Positions 16,375 through 23,199 of a DNA stretch of 64,000 nucleotides are shown here, piece by piece. The notes under the pieces were generated by a model. It saw only the letters and a program-made list of their open reading frames with translations, did not search any database and was not told where the DNA came from. Positions within the stretch are counted from its first letter, which is position 1, and every line of letters starts with the position of its first letter. Source of the DNA: Mangrovimicrobium sp048323675 (GTDB lineage Bacteria > Pseudomonadota > Gammaproteobacteria > Pseudomonadales > Halieaceae). A program made the translations under genes and the position numbers. Location: NCBI RefSeq assembly GCF_048323675.1, contig NZ_JBLWFK010000001.1:647511-711510 (forward strand). Reading direction: 5' to 3'.

Positions 16375-16390
16375 CTGTATATACATACAG
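16375..16390. promoter_or_regulatory. LexA (SOS) box in front of the capsid module
   Basis: CTGTATATACATACAG matches the gammaproteobacterial LexA consensus CTG-TATATATATA-CAG with a single change, and the flanking G and C extend the symmetry. It lies 124 bp before the prohead protease start. A TAAACT hexamer 7 bp after the box (16398-16403) could be a -10, which would place the box in the promoter as at recA. The core promoter itself is uncertain. DNA damage would relieve repression of protease, capsid and small terminase. Confidence 0.72.
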
Positions 16391-16514
16391 CTTGTGTTAA
16401 ACTGGCCTTGTGCTTGGGTGTTCGCCGGACATCTTGCACGATACCCCCCGAGATACGAGCGCAGTTCGGATTCTCCAGGGAGAGGCTTTATGCCCCTGAC
16501 TTGGAGAATTTCAA

Positions 16515-17186
16515 ATGACTGCACGGCTCACGCCCCTAATCCACGAAATCAAGCGCGGCTCCCTCACCGAGGAAGGCGTATTTTCCGGCTACGCCTCTAC
16601 CTGGGGCGGGCCACCTGATGCCCACGGTGACATTATCGAGCGCGGCGCATTCCTGAACGCCATATCTAAACACATAGACGCGGGCACCATGCCTGCAATG
16701 CTCTGGAGTCACGACCTTAAAGAGCCTGTTGGCACATGGTTAAGCATTCGGGAGGATGACAAGGGCTTACTGGTAGAGGGCAAGCTATCCCTGGGGACCA
16801 CACGAGGGGCGGAAGCGTACAGCCTGATGAAAGATGGTGCTCTGTCTATGTCGATTGGCTTTGTCGTCGCCCCAGACGGTACGGAAAAGCGCGGCTCTAC
16901 CCGGTATATCACCGATATTTTTCGACTGGCAGAGGTTTCCCTTGTGGCGATCCCTGCCAACCACTACGCACAGATAACGGAAGTCAAAAACCGTCCGGTT
17001 ACTGTTCAAGAATTCAAAGATGCCCTGCGCAGCATGGGCTTCTCTAACAGCGAAAGTAAGTTTGTCACCACAAACGGCTTTCGTGAATTTCTCGCTCCGC
17101 GGGAGCGTTCCCCCATCGACCTGCTAACGCAGAAGGTTGATGCAGTGTTACGCATCCTGGAGAACGGAAATGAACACCGAAACTAA
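16515..17186 (+). CDS. HK97-family prohead (capsid maturation) protease (223 aa)
   Basis: This serine protease of the S78/herpesvirus-assemblin fold trims capsid prodomains and then itself. Diagnostic parts are FSGYASTWGGPPDAHGDIIERGAF, the catalytic His in MLWSHDLKEPVG, the Ser in GALSMSIGF and the Glu in LAEVSLVAIPAN. The length is usual for the family. A GGAG site precedes the ATG by 8 nt. The C-terminal 40 residues form a predicted helix (LLTQKVDAVLRILENG) and overlap the capsid gene by 17 nt. It is the first gene of the LexA-box operon. It has no portal gene upstream, which is unusual because portal normally precedes it in HK97-like phages. Confidence 0.93.
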   Translation: MTARLTPLIHEIKRGSLTEEGVFSGYASTWGGPPDAHGDIIERGAFLNAISKHIDAGTMPAMLWSHDLKEPVGTWLSIREDDKGLLVEGKLSLGTTRGAEAYSLMKDGALSMSIGFVVAPDGTEKRGSTRYITDIFRLAEVSLVAIPANHYAQITEVKNRPVTVQEFKDALRSMGFSNSESKFVTTNGFREFLAPRERSPIDLLTQKVDAVLRILENGNEHRN

Positions 17187-18216
17187 ACTTATCGCCGCCC
17201 TGAGCGGTATTGTCGATATTCAGAAATGTATTCTGTATGGCGTTAAACCCACCATGCAGACCAAAGCCGAAAGGCTATTGGAAACTGCCACCCTGTCGGA
17301 AGTGGTAGGCGGGAACAGTTGCTTTAATCTGGAGTTGGGCCGCAGGGAGGTTAAGTCTGCCATCCTGTCCACAGGGGCCATTAACGACCCGCTGGTGCCT
17401 TCTGGTACGCCTACGCTGGACTATGGGGCGCGTAGATCGCTGTTCCTGCAAGACCTGTTGCCGACCTTCCCGACTAACAACGGGGCAATCGAGATCCCGG
17501 TACTGTCGAGCAAGACGAACAACGCAGGCCCGCAGGTAGGGAATTCACCTGAACAACGGGAGAACGTCGAGGTTGGGGAATCCGCCTATGCCTTCACTAA
17601 CAGCTTTGTTCCGGTTGAGACCATAGGCCACACCCTCCCTGTATCCAAACAGATATTTGAGGATTCCGGTCAACTGGACGGTTTTATCAGCACTGAAATG
17701 CTGTACGGGCTGGCAGAGGCCATAGAGGATCAGTTACTCAATGGAGCCGGGACGACTGGCACCTTGGACGGACTGCTGAACAACGCAACCGCCTGGGCTA
17801 ATGAGTCACCGAATATTACCAATGAGGTTGATGTTATCCGCTCTGCGATCAAGCAGGTACGGCTGGCTAACTTCGCGCCCAATGGTGTCATTCTCAATGA
17901 GTCCGACTGGTACGACATTGAGACCCGCAAGCAGGAAAGCGCCTCAGACGCCTATGTAGCGGGCGCACCGCGCTTAGGTGGTGAACCCCGCATCTGGGGC
18001 ATCCCTGTCTACGTTAGCAACGTGATGGCCTCTGGCAGCTTCCTAGTGGCTGACTTCAACCGCTGCGGGATTGTGTTTGAGAATCAGGCCGCATTGCTTG
18101 AGGTCTCAGCGAATCACGGGACCAACTTCACCCGAGGCATGTTGCAGTTTATGGCCTCCTCCCGGCTGGCACTGGTGAATACCAACCCGCTGGCTATGGT
18201 CACAGGGAGCCTGTAA
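17170..18216 (+). CDS. HK97-fold major capsid protein with a short prodomain (348 aa)
   Basis: The ATG at 17170 follows GGAG at a good distance. From about residue 75 the sequence follows HK97 gp5: GARRSLFLQDLLPTF, ETIGHTLPVSKQIFEDS (spine helix region), EAIEDQLLNGAGTTGTLDGL, NGVILNESDWYDI, WGIPVYVS and the closing MLQFMASSRLALVNTNPLA. The residues before the likely cleavage region number only about 65, against 103 in the HK97 delta domain, so any internal scaffold is short. With the adjacent protease this should make an independent procapsid. Whether it forms a small T number sized for the 10.6 kb element is inference. Stop and next start overlap (TAATG). Confidence 0.93.
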   Translation: MNTETKLIAALSGIVDIQKCILYGVKPTMQTKAERLLETATLSEVVGGNSCFNLELGRREVKSAILSTGAINDPLVPSGTPTLDYGARRSLFLQDLLPTFPTNNGAIEIPVLSSKTNNAGPQVGNSPEQRENVEVGESAYAFTNSFVPVETIGHTLPVSKQIFEDSGQLDGFISTEMLYGLAEAIEDQLLNGAGTTGTLDGLLNNATAWANESPNITNEVDVIRSAIKQVRLANFAPNGVILNESDWYDIETRKQESASDAYVAGAPRLGGEPRIWGIPVYVSNVMASGSFLVADFNRCGIVFENQAALLEVSANHGTNFTRGMLQFMASSRLALVNTNPLAMVTGSL

Positions 18217-18491
18217 TGCAATACATGCTCTATGCCAGGGATGGCTCTATCAAACACCACACGGAAGCCGGTAGTGATGCAGAAGCCTATGAGCGACTTG
18301 CCAGAAGCCTGAACTATGAATCCTTTCAGGCAATGGCCGACGATCTGGGGTACAGCTTCAACGACTTCATGTTGACCCGCCTTGAGAACGAAACCAGAGA
18401 CCACGGCGAGCAGGATATGTCGGGGCTATGGGATAGCCAGAAGCGATCAATGCAAGGCGCGTTCAAGTTGCTGCGCAGGGGTGGTGGGTGA
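18216..18491 (+). CDS. Uncharacterised protein between capsid and small terminase (91 aa)
   Basis: The ATG overlaps the capsid stop. The product begins with a short beta pair (MLYARDGSIKHHTEAG) and continues in helices (EAYERLARSLNYESFQAMADDLGYSFNDFML). It ends in a basic tail (KRSMQGAFKLLRRGGG). No family is recognised. Position suggests a head-associated role such as decoration, connector or size determination, but nothing in the sequence proves this. A 48-codon frame follows at 18491 and overlaps the small-terminase start; it was not called. Confidence 0.65.
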   Translation: MQYMLYARDGSIKHHTEAGSDAEAYERLARSLNYESFQAMADDLGYSFNDFMLTRLENETRDHGEQDMSGLWDSQKRSMQGAFKLLRRGGG

Positions 18492-18596
18492 TGGACCCGG
18501 TACGGGGGGGATATTTAGTGCTCGACCTTCGCCAACGATACCGCAGGGGGACAGTCACGCACACGTCCACAATTCAATTTAATTTGGAGGCTCGAT

Positions 18597-18986
18597 ATGC
18601 CACGACCCAAAAAGCCCAAACATTTAGCCCTGCTTGACGGTTCTGCAAGGAAAAATCCCCAACGATACCGGAATGAGGACAGGTTTCACTCTGATGGGCT
18701 GGGAGAGCCGCCAGAACACCTCACAGAGGCGCAGGAAGCGACATGGCGGGAGATCGAGGCAAAGGCTTTGCCGGGGCTTCTGATGGCTTCTGACAGGTTT
18801 ATGGTAGAGATTGCGGCTTGCCTGCTGGCTGAATATCGGAGCGCGCCTGGGGACTTCCGGAGTGGCAAGCTGACGACTCTGAACAGCCTGCTCTACAAGT
18901 TGGGGCTTACCCCTGGCTCTGCTCAGAGGTTCGGGATTGAGACTGCTAAAAAGGACTTGGCAGACAACCCGTTCGCTCAGTTTTAG
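18597..18986 (+). CDS. Phage terminase small subunit, P27 family (129 aa)
   Basis: The typical N-terminus of P27-type small terminases is present: basic MPRPKKPKHLALLDGSARKN, a DGLGEPPEHLTEAQEATWREI segment, and a helix bundle ending in LLYKLGLTPGSAQRFG. These proteins recognise the packaging site and hand the DNA to the large terminase. GGAGG precedes the ATG by 7 nt. No large terminase follows; instead a rho-independent terminator ends the operon 33 bp after the stop. A solitary small terminase that redirects helper packaging is a hallmark of PICI-type satellites. Confidence 0.92.
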   Translation: MPRPKKPKHLALLDGSARKNPQRYRNEDRFHSDGLGEPPEHLTEAQEATWREIEAKALPGLLMASDRFMVEIAACLLAEYRSAPGDFRSGKLTTLNSLLYKLGLTPGSAQRFGIETAKKDLADNPFAQF

Positions 18987-19018
18987 GACTGAACTTCCCT
19001 CAGGTCTACGCCTGACTT

Positions 19019-19041
19019 GCCCGCCACGGCGGGCTTTTTTT
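19019..19041 (+). terminator. Rho-independent terminator of the capsid operon
   Basis: GCCCGC (19019-19024), the four-base loop CACG and GCGGGC (19029-19034) are followed by seven T residues. It lies 33 bp after the small-terminase stop. Confidence 0.9.
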
Positions 19042-19121
19042 GGTTATTCCCAGCGATACAACTAAACTTGATTCTCTACTTGTAACCGGATGGTTTACAA
19101 CATCTCACGAGGAGACCGATC

Positions 19122-19415
19122 ATGGACGAATGCTTAACCATAACAGGAACTATACTCACCACGTTAGGCTCAATGCTTGTAGCTTACAGGGCGTTCAAAT
19201 TGACCGGAGCAATCGAGAAGGTTCTAAAGCTTCACGAAGGCTGGCTTATTAGCGTCAGCGAATTTGTGACCTCCTCTCAGGAGAATCAGGCACTAGTTAC
19301 TATCAGGCCAGGGAAAGACTCGTTAGAGTTCGAATTCAAGGCATGGCTGTTTTTGTTGGGGTTTACGCTGATTGGATTAGGGCTGCTTTGTCACGCCGCG
19401 AGATATGTCTTTTAG
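19122..19415 (+). CDS. Small two-helix membrane protein, cargo region (97 aa)
   Basis: GGAG lies 8 nt before the ATG. The sequence has an N-terminal hydrophobic helix (ITGTILTTLGSMLVAYRAF) and a soluble middle of about 45 residues. The C-terminal membrane helix reads WLFLLGFTLIGLGLLCH. No family is recognised. It is the first gene after the capsid-operon terminator and probably has its own promoter. It could be accessory cargo, for example a superinfection or membrane-linked defence factor, but this is speculation. Confidence 0.6.
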   Translation: MDECLTITGTILTTLGSMLVAYRAFKLTGAIEKVLKLHEGWLISVSEFVTSSQENQALVTIRPGKDSLEFEFKAWLFLLGFTLIGLGLLCHAARYVF

Positions 19416-19433
19416 CCGAAAGCGCCCAATTGC

Positions 19434-19625
19434 CTAGACCTTTGTCCCCGAGCATTCAGGATAGATGATCTTCACTCGCTCAATGCTCATATCAGCCACG
19501 ACAAGTCCCGCACCGAACCCAATCAACAGACCGAGAACGACACTGTAGAACACCAGGCGCTTGGCGGATTGGCGGGCTTCTCTTTTGATTGTTTCGTGCT
19601 TGTCCATGCAGAGAGCATAAACCAT
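19434..19625 (-). CDS. Small single-helix membrane protein (up to 63 aa)
   Basis: A basic N-terminal segment (KHETIKREARQSAKR) is followed by one membrane helix (LVFYSVVLGLLIGFGAGLVV) and a short periplasmic tail. Two starts are possible (19625 or 19607, starting MDKHE) and neither has a good ribosome-binding site. A leftward terminator lies immediately upstream, so it is not part of the leftward transcript from the ClpP-like gene. Confidence 0.42.
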   Translation of the reverse strand: MVYALCMDKHETIKREARQSAKRLVFYSVVLGLLIGFGAGLVVADMSIERVKIIYPECSGTKV

Positions 19626-19632
19626 TGCTTTT

Positions 19633-19655
19633 AAAAAACGTCCCCTTTTGGGGAC
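19633..19655 (-). terminator. Leftward rho-independent terminator
   Basis: GTCCCC (19640-19645), TTTT and GGGGAC (19650-19655) form a 6-bp GC-rich stem. Reading on the minus strand it is followed by G and six T residues (19638-19633). It would stop leftward transcripts from the 20.1-21.4 kb genes. Confidence 0.6.
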
Positions 19656-19726
19656 TCCTGAGCTATATTTGCCTTTATGAAATTAAATTTCGGAATGTTA
19701 CTTTAAATGAATCAAGGAATTGACCG

Positions 19727-20050
19727 ATGGCCCTAATTAACTGCCCAGAGTGCAACAAGGAAGTTTCCGACAAAGCCCCTGCGTGTCCAGGCTGCGGAGC
19801 GCCGATTGTTGCTGCAAAGGAATCATCCGGGAGCGGCGTTGCTGAACTGACCACGGTTCAGGAGACTAGCAAGAAGTTCAAACTGCAAAGCCTGATATCT
19901 GTCTCCCTGTTCCTCCTAGGGGTGTTCATCCTCATGCTGAACGCTGGCCCGCAAGACCCTAAGATGGCCGCAGCCGGATCGTGGTCCCTGCTGATCGGCG
20001 TTATCTGGTATTGCGTCAACCGCTTCCGTATCTGGTGGCACCACAAATAG
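19727..20050 (+). CDS. Zinc-ribbon membrane protein (107 aa)
   Basis: An N-terminal zinc ribbon (INCPECNKEVSDKAPACPGCGAPI) with two CxxC pairs is followed by a flexible linker. Two membrane helices close the protein (SLISVSLFLLGVFILML and AGSWSLLIGVIWYCV). AAGGA lies 9 nt before the ATG. Small zinc-ribbon membrane proteins occur widely in mobile elements without a defined role. It stands alone among the cargo genes. Confidence 0.7.
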   Translation: MALINCPECNKEVSDKAPACPGCGAPIVAAKESSGSGVAELTTVQETSKKFKLQSLISVSLFLLGVFILMLNAGPQDPKMAAAGSWSLLIGVIWYCVNRFRIWWHHK

Positions 20051-20134
20051 GCGAATGCGCTATTCAATACCTCGAGGGCTTCGACTTGATTGTGGGATTG
20101 AATGCCTTTTCGACAATTGGCCGTAGAGCCTGAT

Positions 20135-20251
20135 CTACCGTTTCTCTAAAAGCCAAAACCAGTCTTCCCGCCTCACAGCAGGGTCTAGTTTCTCAAGCAT
20201 GTCTAAGGCTTTGTAGATTGCGCTGATCAGATTGTCGGTATCGTTATCCAT
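20135..20251 (-). CDS. Possible small acidic-helical protein (38 aa)
   Basis: The leftward frame encodes MDNDTDNLISAIYKALDM and continues as one amphipathic helix with conserved-looking Trp residues (REDWFWLLEKR). Composition is protein-like, but the nearest purine-rich site (GGAG) is about 13 nt from the ATG. It lies between the ClpP-like gene and the leftward terminator. The remaining sequence of 20,051-20,480 shows nothing else. Confidence 0.33.
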   Translation of the reverse strand: MDNDTDNLISAIYKALDMLEKLDPAVRREDWFWLLEKR

Positions 20252-20480
20252 TGGACAAGAATAGCTCCATTCGTAGACCGGCGAAGCCTGGTGGTTGGAT
20301 ATGACGGAACGTCACCTTTTGAGCGGATACATTGGCTGTCTTTGGGATAGTGGATAAGTTGGGTAATTTGCACTTAGAAAAGATCTCAATCAATTGCGAT
20401 ACGGCGCTAGTCACTCGTCGGGCCACCTATTTGCATAAGTTAGAAATTGCCATGCTCATTAAAATAGTATCGCATTGACT

Positions 20481-21401
20481 TTAAAGACAATTGTTATACA
20501 TTTCTCTGAAATTCGGATACTTTTGATCTGCCAATTTAGTGCAATTGTCCAAAATGTTCGAATTGTTAGTTTCAGTCAATTGTTGGACCATGCATGAAAT
20601 GTGAAAGTCATCCCATCTTTTTTTAAGTTCGTAATATTCATTTCCACATTTCTGTATTGTTTTTGCCTTGTTGTATTCTGCGTAAGCCACGTTTTCAAAA
20701 TCTAGGCCGTATAATTCTAGCTCCTCTGCGGACAATATTTTGATATTGTCGGAGGTAACTACGTTCATAACGTCAACAATAGTGGGGGAAACTCCAAATT
20801 TTCCGTAATATTTTTTTAACACTGGGGTCAAATTTTCATACTGCTCTAGATACTGGGAAAAGCTCAGAGATTCGGTAGATATTTCGGTAGAAAATGGACG
20901 GTGAATCCCTATTTTTCCACCAGGAATTCGTTGCCAACCTGCAGCATAAATTAATACGCAAGCGCTAAAACATCTCTCGGCATGATGAACTGAAGTTGGC
21001 ATTTTTCGCTGAGCAACAAATTCGCCGATTTTCATTGCCTCTGAGATCAACCCACCGGGACTATCGAGCTCCAAGTAAGGCGTCTCCCAAGGCTCCAGTG
21101 TATTGTCTGTCACAGCCACGATAAACTTTAGTTGGGGCAGTGTCCTTTGCGTAATCTCACCGCGAAGATAGATACCTGTAATTTTACAATTACTGCCATA
21201 TTTTTCTGGTATATCCAACCGAATACTTTCAGGTGAAACGCCACTGTCGAATTGCGGCAATCCAGTAATAATTGAAGTAGAACAGCCAAGCTGAGATAGA
21301 GAAATATCTATAGACGAATTGTCAGACACGGCAGAAGCTGTCTCACTTCTGTTTAGAAAAAATGTGGCAATCAGTAGAAGTAGTACCCGTGTGAAAATCA
21401 T
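20481..21401 (-). CDS. Secreted ClpP/crotonase-fold protein (COG3904-like), AT-rich cargo (306 aa)
   Basis: A signal peptide (residues 1-24, ending TASA) precedes a domain with ClpP-fold motifs: YLELDSPGGLISEAMKIGEFV for the oxyanion region, CFSACVLIYAAG with the candidate nucleophile Ser, and GKIGIHRPF with the candidate His. Related periplasmic ClpP-like proteins have been annotated without a proven substrate. The C-terminal 80 residues are Cys-containing and helical. GGGAGAG precedes the ATG. Base composition is clearly more AT-rich than the rest of the element, pointing to a separate origin. It is transcribed leftward, away from attR, and looks like cargo rather than a phage function. Confidence 0.72.
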   Translation of the reverse strand: MIFTRVLLLLIATFFLNRSETASAVSDNSSIDISLSQLGCSTSIITGLPQFDSGVSPESIRLDIPEKYGSNCKITGIYLRGEITQRTLPQLKFIVAVTDNTLEPWETPYLELDSPGGLISEAMKIGEFVAQRKMPTSVHHAERCFSACVLIYAAGWQRIPGGKIGIHRPFSTEISTESLSFSQYLEQYENLTPVLKKYYGKFGVSPTIVDVMNVVTSDNIKILSAEELELYGLDFENVAYAEYNKAKTIQKCGNEYYELKKRWDDFHISCMVQQLTETNNSNILDNCTKLADQKYPNFREMYNNCL

Positions 21402-21703
21402 TTCAGAACTCTCCCGCGTACGACAATCTTCCCAGAGTCTTTACATTTTAAACAATGATTCTATATGCAAATAAAAGGCACATTGGACTGCACTACACAA
21501 ACAGGTGTCAACATGGGTGTCGGTCAAAACCTGACATTCTCGTTAGGCCAAGGAAGCCCTCTGGCTATTTTTGATGTTTACTAGTGCTTGCTTGTACTAG
21601 AGGTAAGTATGTGTAGTGTTGATGGAATTAGAGTTCAAAGGTTGCAAACGCGTTCACCGCTGGCAGTCTAATTCCTGTACCTCCTGAATTGAGGAAATCA
21701 AAG

Positions 21704-21925
21704 ATGATCTACAGGATTACACCCAAGGGTAAGAGCGCCAACCCACGAGGAGAGCACAATGTGAGGTCCTGGGGCAAAATCAAGGCGTTTATTGAGATGG
21801 GAGGGGGAGAGGAGATCACTGAAAATCAATTTCTTTTTGTGGCCGCCGAACACGACCACCCTGATGGTCCAGAAGGCTACCTCTACCACGTCGTGAATCG
21901 AAACCAGTGGCTGGAACCAATTTAG
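21704..21925 (+). CDS. Small uncharacterised protein near attR (73 aa)
   Basis: The ATG at 21704 follows GAGGAAA; an in-frame TTG at 21689 is the alternative. The sequence (YRITPKGKSANPRGEHNVRSWGKIKAFIE, then FLFVAAEHDHPDGPEGYLYHVV) has a mixed alpha/beta pattern with no recognised family. The 300 bp to its left (21,402-21,703) contain no gene; they hold scattered GTCAAC and GGTCAAAA words that resemble the end-repeat motif. Confidence 0.5.
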   Translation: MIYRITPKGKSANPRGEHNVRSWGKIKAFIEMGGGEEITENQFLFVAAEHDHPDGPEGYLYHVVNRNQWLEPI

Positions 21926-21971
21926 TGATAAAGGAAAGCACACGAAGCCACAACCCCTGTTAGTTGGGGCT

Positions 21972-21993
21972 GTTGACTCGGTGCTGACTCGGA
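21972..21993 (+). promoter_or_regulatory. Right-end GTTGACTCG repeats, candidate integrase arm sites
   Basis: GTTGACTCGGT (21972-21982) is followed directly by GCTGACTCGGA (21983-21993), an 11-bp tandem with two mismatches. The word GTTGACTCG also occurs on the left at 11668-11676, and it lies 41 bp inside attR. Matching repeats at both ends favour recombinase arm sites. Confidence 0.5.
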
Positions 21994-22034
21994 ATGTCTG
22001 ACTTAGCGTCGCAATGTCGTAAGTCATTGATTTA

Positions 22035-22083
22035 GTGGTAGCTACGGATGGACTTGAACCATCGACCCCAGCATTATGAATGC
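22035..22083. repeat. attR: 49-bp direct repeat forming the tRNA-Met 3' half
   Basis: This copy is identical to 11491-11539. Together with 22084-22112 it completes the tRNA-Met gene, so integration kept the tRNA functional. The repeats diverge immediately on both sides (G versus A before, CAATC versus TGTG after). Confidence 0.93.
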
Positions 22084-22112
22084 TGTGCTCTAACCAGCTG
22101 AGCTACGTAGCC
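22036..22112 (-). tRNA. tRNA-Met (CAT), elongator type
   Basis: On the minus strand the cloverleaf begins GGCTACGTAGCTCAG and has a GTTAGAGC D-arm. The anticodon loop reads TTCATAA (CAT), the T arm is GTTCAAGTC, and the encoded CCA is present. The acceptor stem has a G1-U72 wobble where most elongator tRNA-Met have G1-C72. The 3' part is the attachment site of the element. The total is 77 nt with CCA. Confidence 0.95.
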
Positions 22113-22264
22113 ACAATCAAGTGTTCGGGAAACGGGTCTTCCCGAGAGGCGCGAATTTTCCAGAAATACCGCAGGCAAGTCAAGTCTCTCAGGTGGATCT
22201 GTTGCTGTGACTTTTCCCCAGTCGGGCTATGGCGTGAAGCCGGCGGCTGGGCTATTTTTGCCCA

Positions 22265-23182
22265 ATGCTCCCGCGCCTGAAACTTCGTCTCCTCCTGGTC
22301 CTGCTGATTCCGCTGGTACCGGGGCGCTACTGCGTCGCCCAGGAATTGACCCCGCGTGCATACTGGCCGGCCCCCCAGGGCACCGAGGTCCTGACACTCG
22401 GGCTGTCCTACACAGATGGCGACACGGTGCCCGATCCCTCACTCCCGGTATCCGGCATCGACTCGCAGATAACCACCGCCTTTGCCTCCTACCTGCGCAC
22501 CTTCAGCCTCTGGGGGCGCACCGCCTCGGTCGTGCTGCAGCAACCCTATTCCACGGGCACGACCACGGCCAACCACGAGGTGTTGGGCAAACTGGAGCGC
22601 GATTACCAGGGGGTAGGGGACTTCTCCGCCACCCTGGGCGTAAACCTGCTCGGTGCACCGGCCATGTCGCGGGAGGAATTCGCCGAGCTGCGGCGCAATC
22701 CCCATCCGATTCTCGGCGCCAGTGTGCGCGTGCTCGCGCCCACCGGCCGCTACCAGGAGGATCGCCTGATCAATGTCGGGGCCAACCGCTGGGCGGTCAA
22801 GGCGGAGCTGGGCTATATGACCGCGCTGCGGCCCCAGTGGCTGCTGGAATTTGAACTCGGTGCCTGGATATTCGGTGACAACGACGACTTTGTGGGCATG
22901 AAGCGTGAACAGGACCCGATCTACGCACTGCAGACCCACCTCATCCGCCGCTTTTCCGCCGGTTTCTGGGTATCCCTGGACGCGAATATCTACCGTGGAG
23001 GCCGTGGCAAACTGGATGGCCGCAAGCTGGACGACCTGCAGCGCGATTCCCGTTTCGGTATCAACCTCGCCGTGCCCTTCGCCGGCAGGAACGTGGTCAA
23101 GCTCAGCTATGCCATGGGCTCGGTAAACGATTCAGACGAGAACTTTGATATCTACCAGCTGACCTACCAGCGCCTGTTGTAG
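22265..23182 (+). CDS. Outer-membrane transporter-like protein, MetA/phenol-degradation family fold (305 aa)
   Basis: A signal peptide (about residues 1-25, ending RYCVA) is followed by PRAYWPAPQGTEVLTLGLSYTDGD, characteristic of the MetA-pathway (phenol degradation) barrel family. Alternating beta strands run to a final FDIYQLTYQRLL strand. Members are predicted outer-membrane barrels of unclear transport role. The gene starts 152 bp beyond the tRNA-Met gene, outside the mobile element, and is convergent with the EF-Tu domain-2-like gene. Confidence 0.8.
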   Translation: MLPRLKLRLLLVLLIPLVPGRYCVAQELTPRAYWPAPQGTEVLTLGLSYTDGDTVPDPSLPVSGIDSQITTAFASYLRTFSLWGRTASVVLQQPYSTGTTTANHEVLGKLERDYQGVGDFSATLGVNLLGAPAMSREEFAELRRNPHPILGASVRVLAPTGRYQEDRLINVGANRWAVKAELGYMTALRPQWLLEFELGAWIFGDNDDFVGMKREQDPIYALQTHLIRRFSAGFWVSLDANIYRGGRGKLDGRKLDDLQRDSRFGINLAVPFAGRNVVKLSYAMGSVNDSDENFDIYQLTYQRLL

Positions 23183-23199
23183 CCAGCGGCGGGACTCAG

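Larger units (their letters stand above)
11491..22083. mobile_element. 10.6-kb tRNA-Met-integrated element with its own capsid module (candidate phage satellite)
   Basis: The element is bounded by identical 49-bp direct repeats (11491-11539 and 22035-22083); the right one is the 3' half of an intact tRNA-Met gene. Inside are a tyrosine integrase, an AlpA-like HTH gene, a zinc-finger-like small protein and a wHTH replication-type protein. A repeat-rich candidate origin, an HNH nuclease, and a prohead protease-capsid-small terminase cassette behind a LexA box follow, with AT-rich cargo at the right end. Large terminase, portal, connectors, tail, holin and lysin genes are absent. Most genes run rightward and many are coupled by ATGA overlaps. 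The gene set fits a satellite that needs a helper phage; a deleted prophage is the main alternative. GC content is visibly lower than in the flanks. Confidence 0.85.

Noticed and set aside
18491..18637. 48-codon frame between ORF91 and TerS
   Set aside because: It overlaps the TerS start and ribosome-binding site and has no recognisable features beyond a TGATG overlap with the gene before it.
20252..20480. Possible 60-codon frame on the minus strand in the AT-rich spacer
   Set aside because: No ribosome-binding site, no family and low coding appearance; the region is left as spacer.
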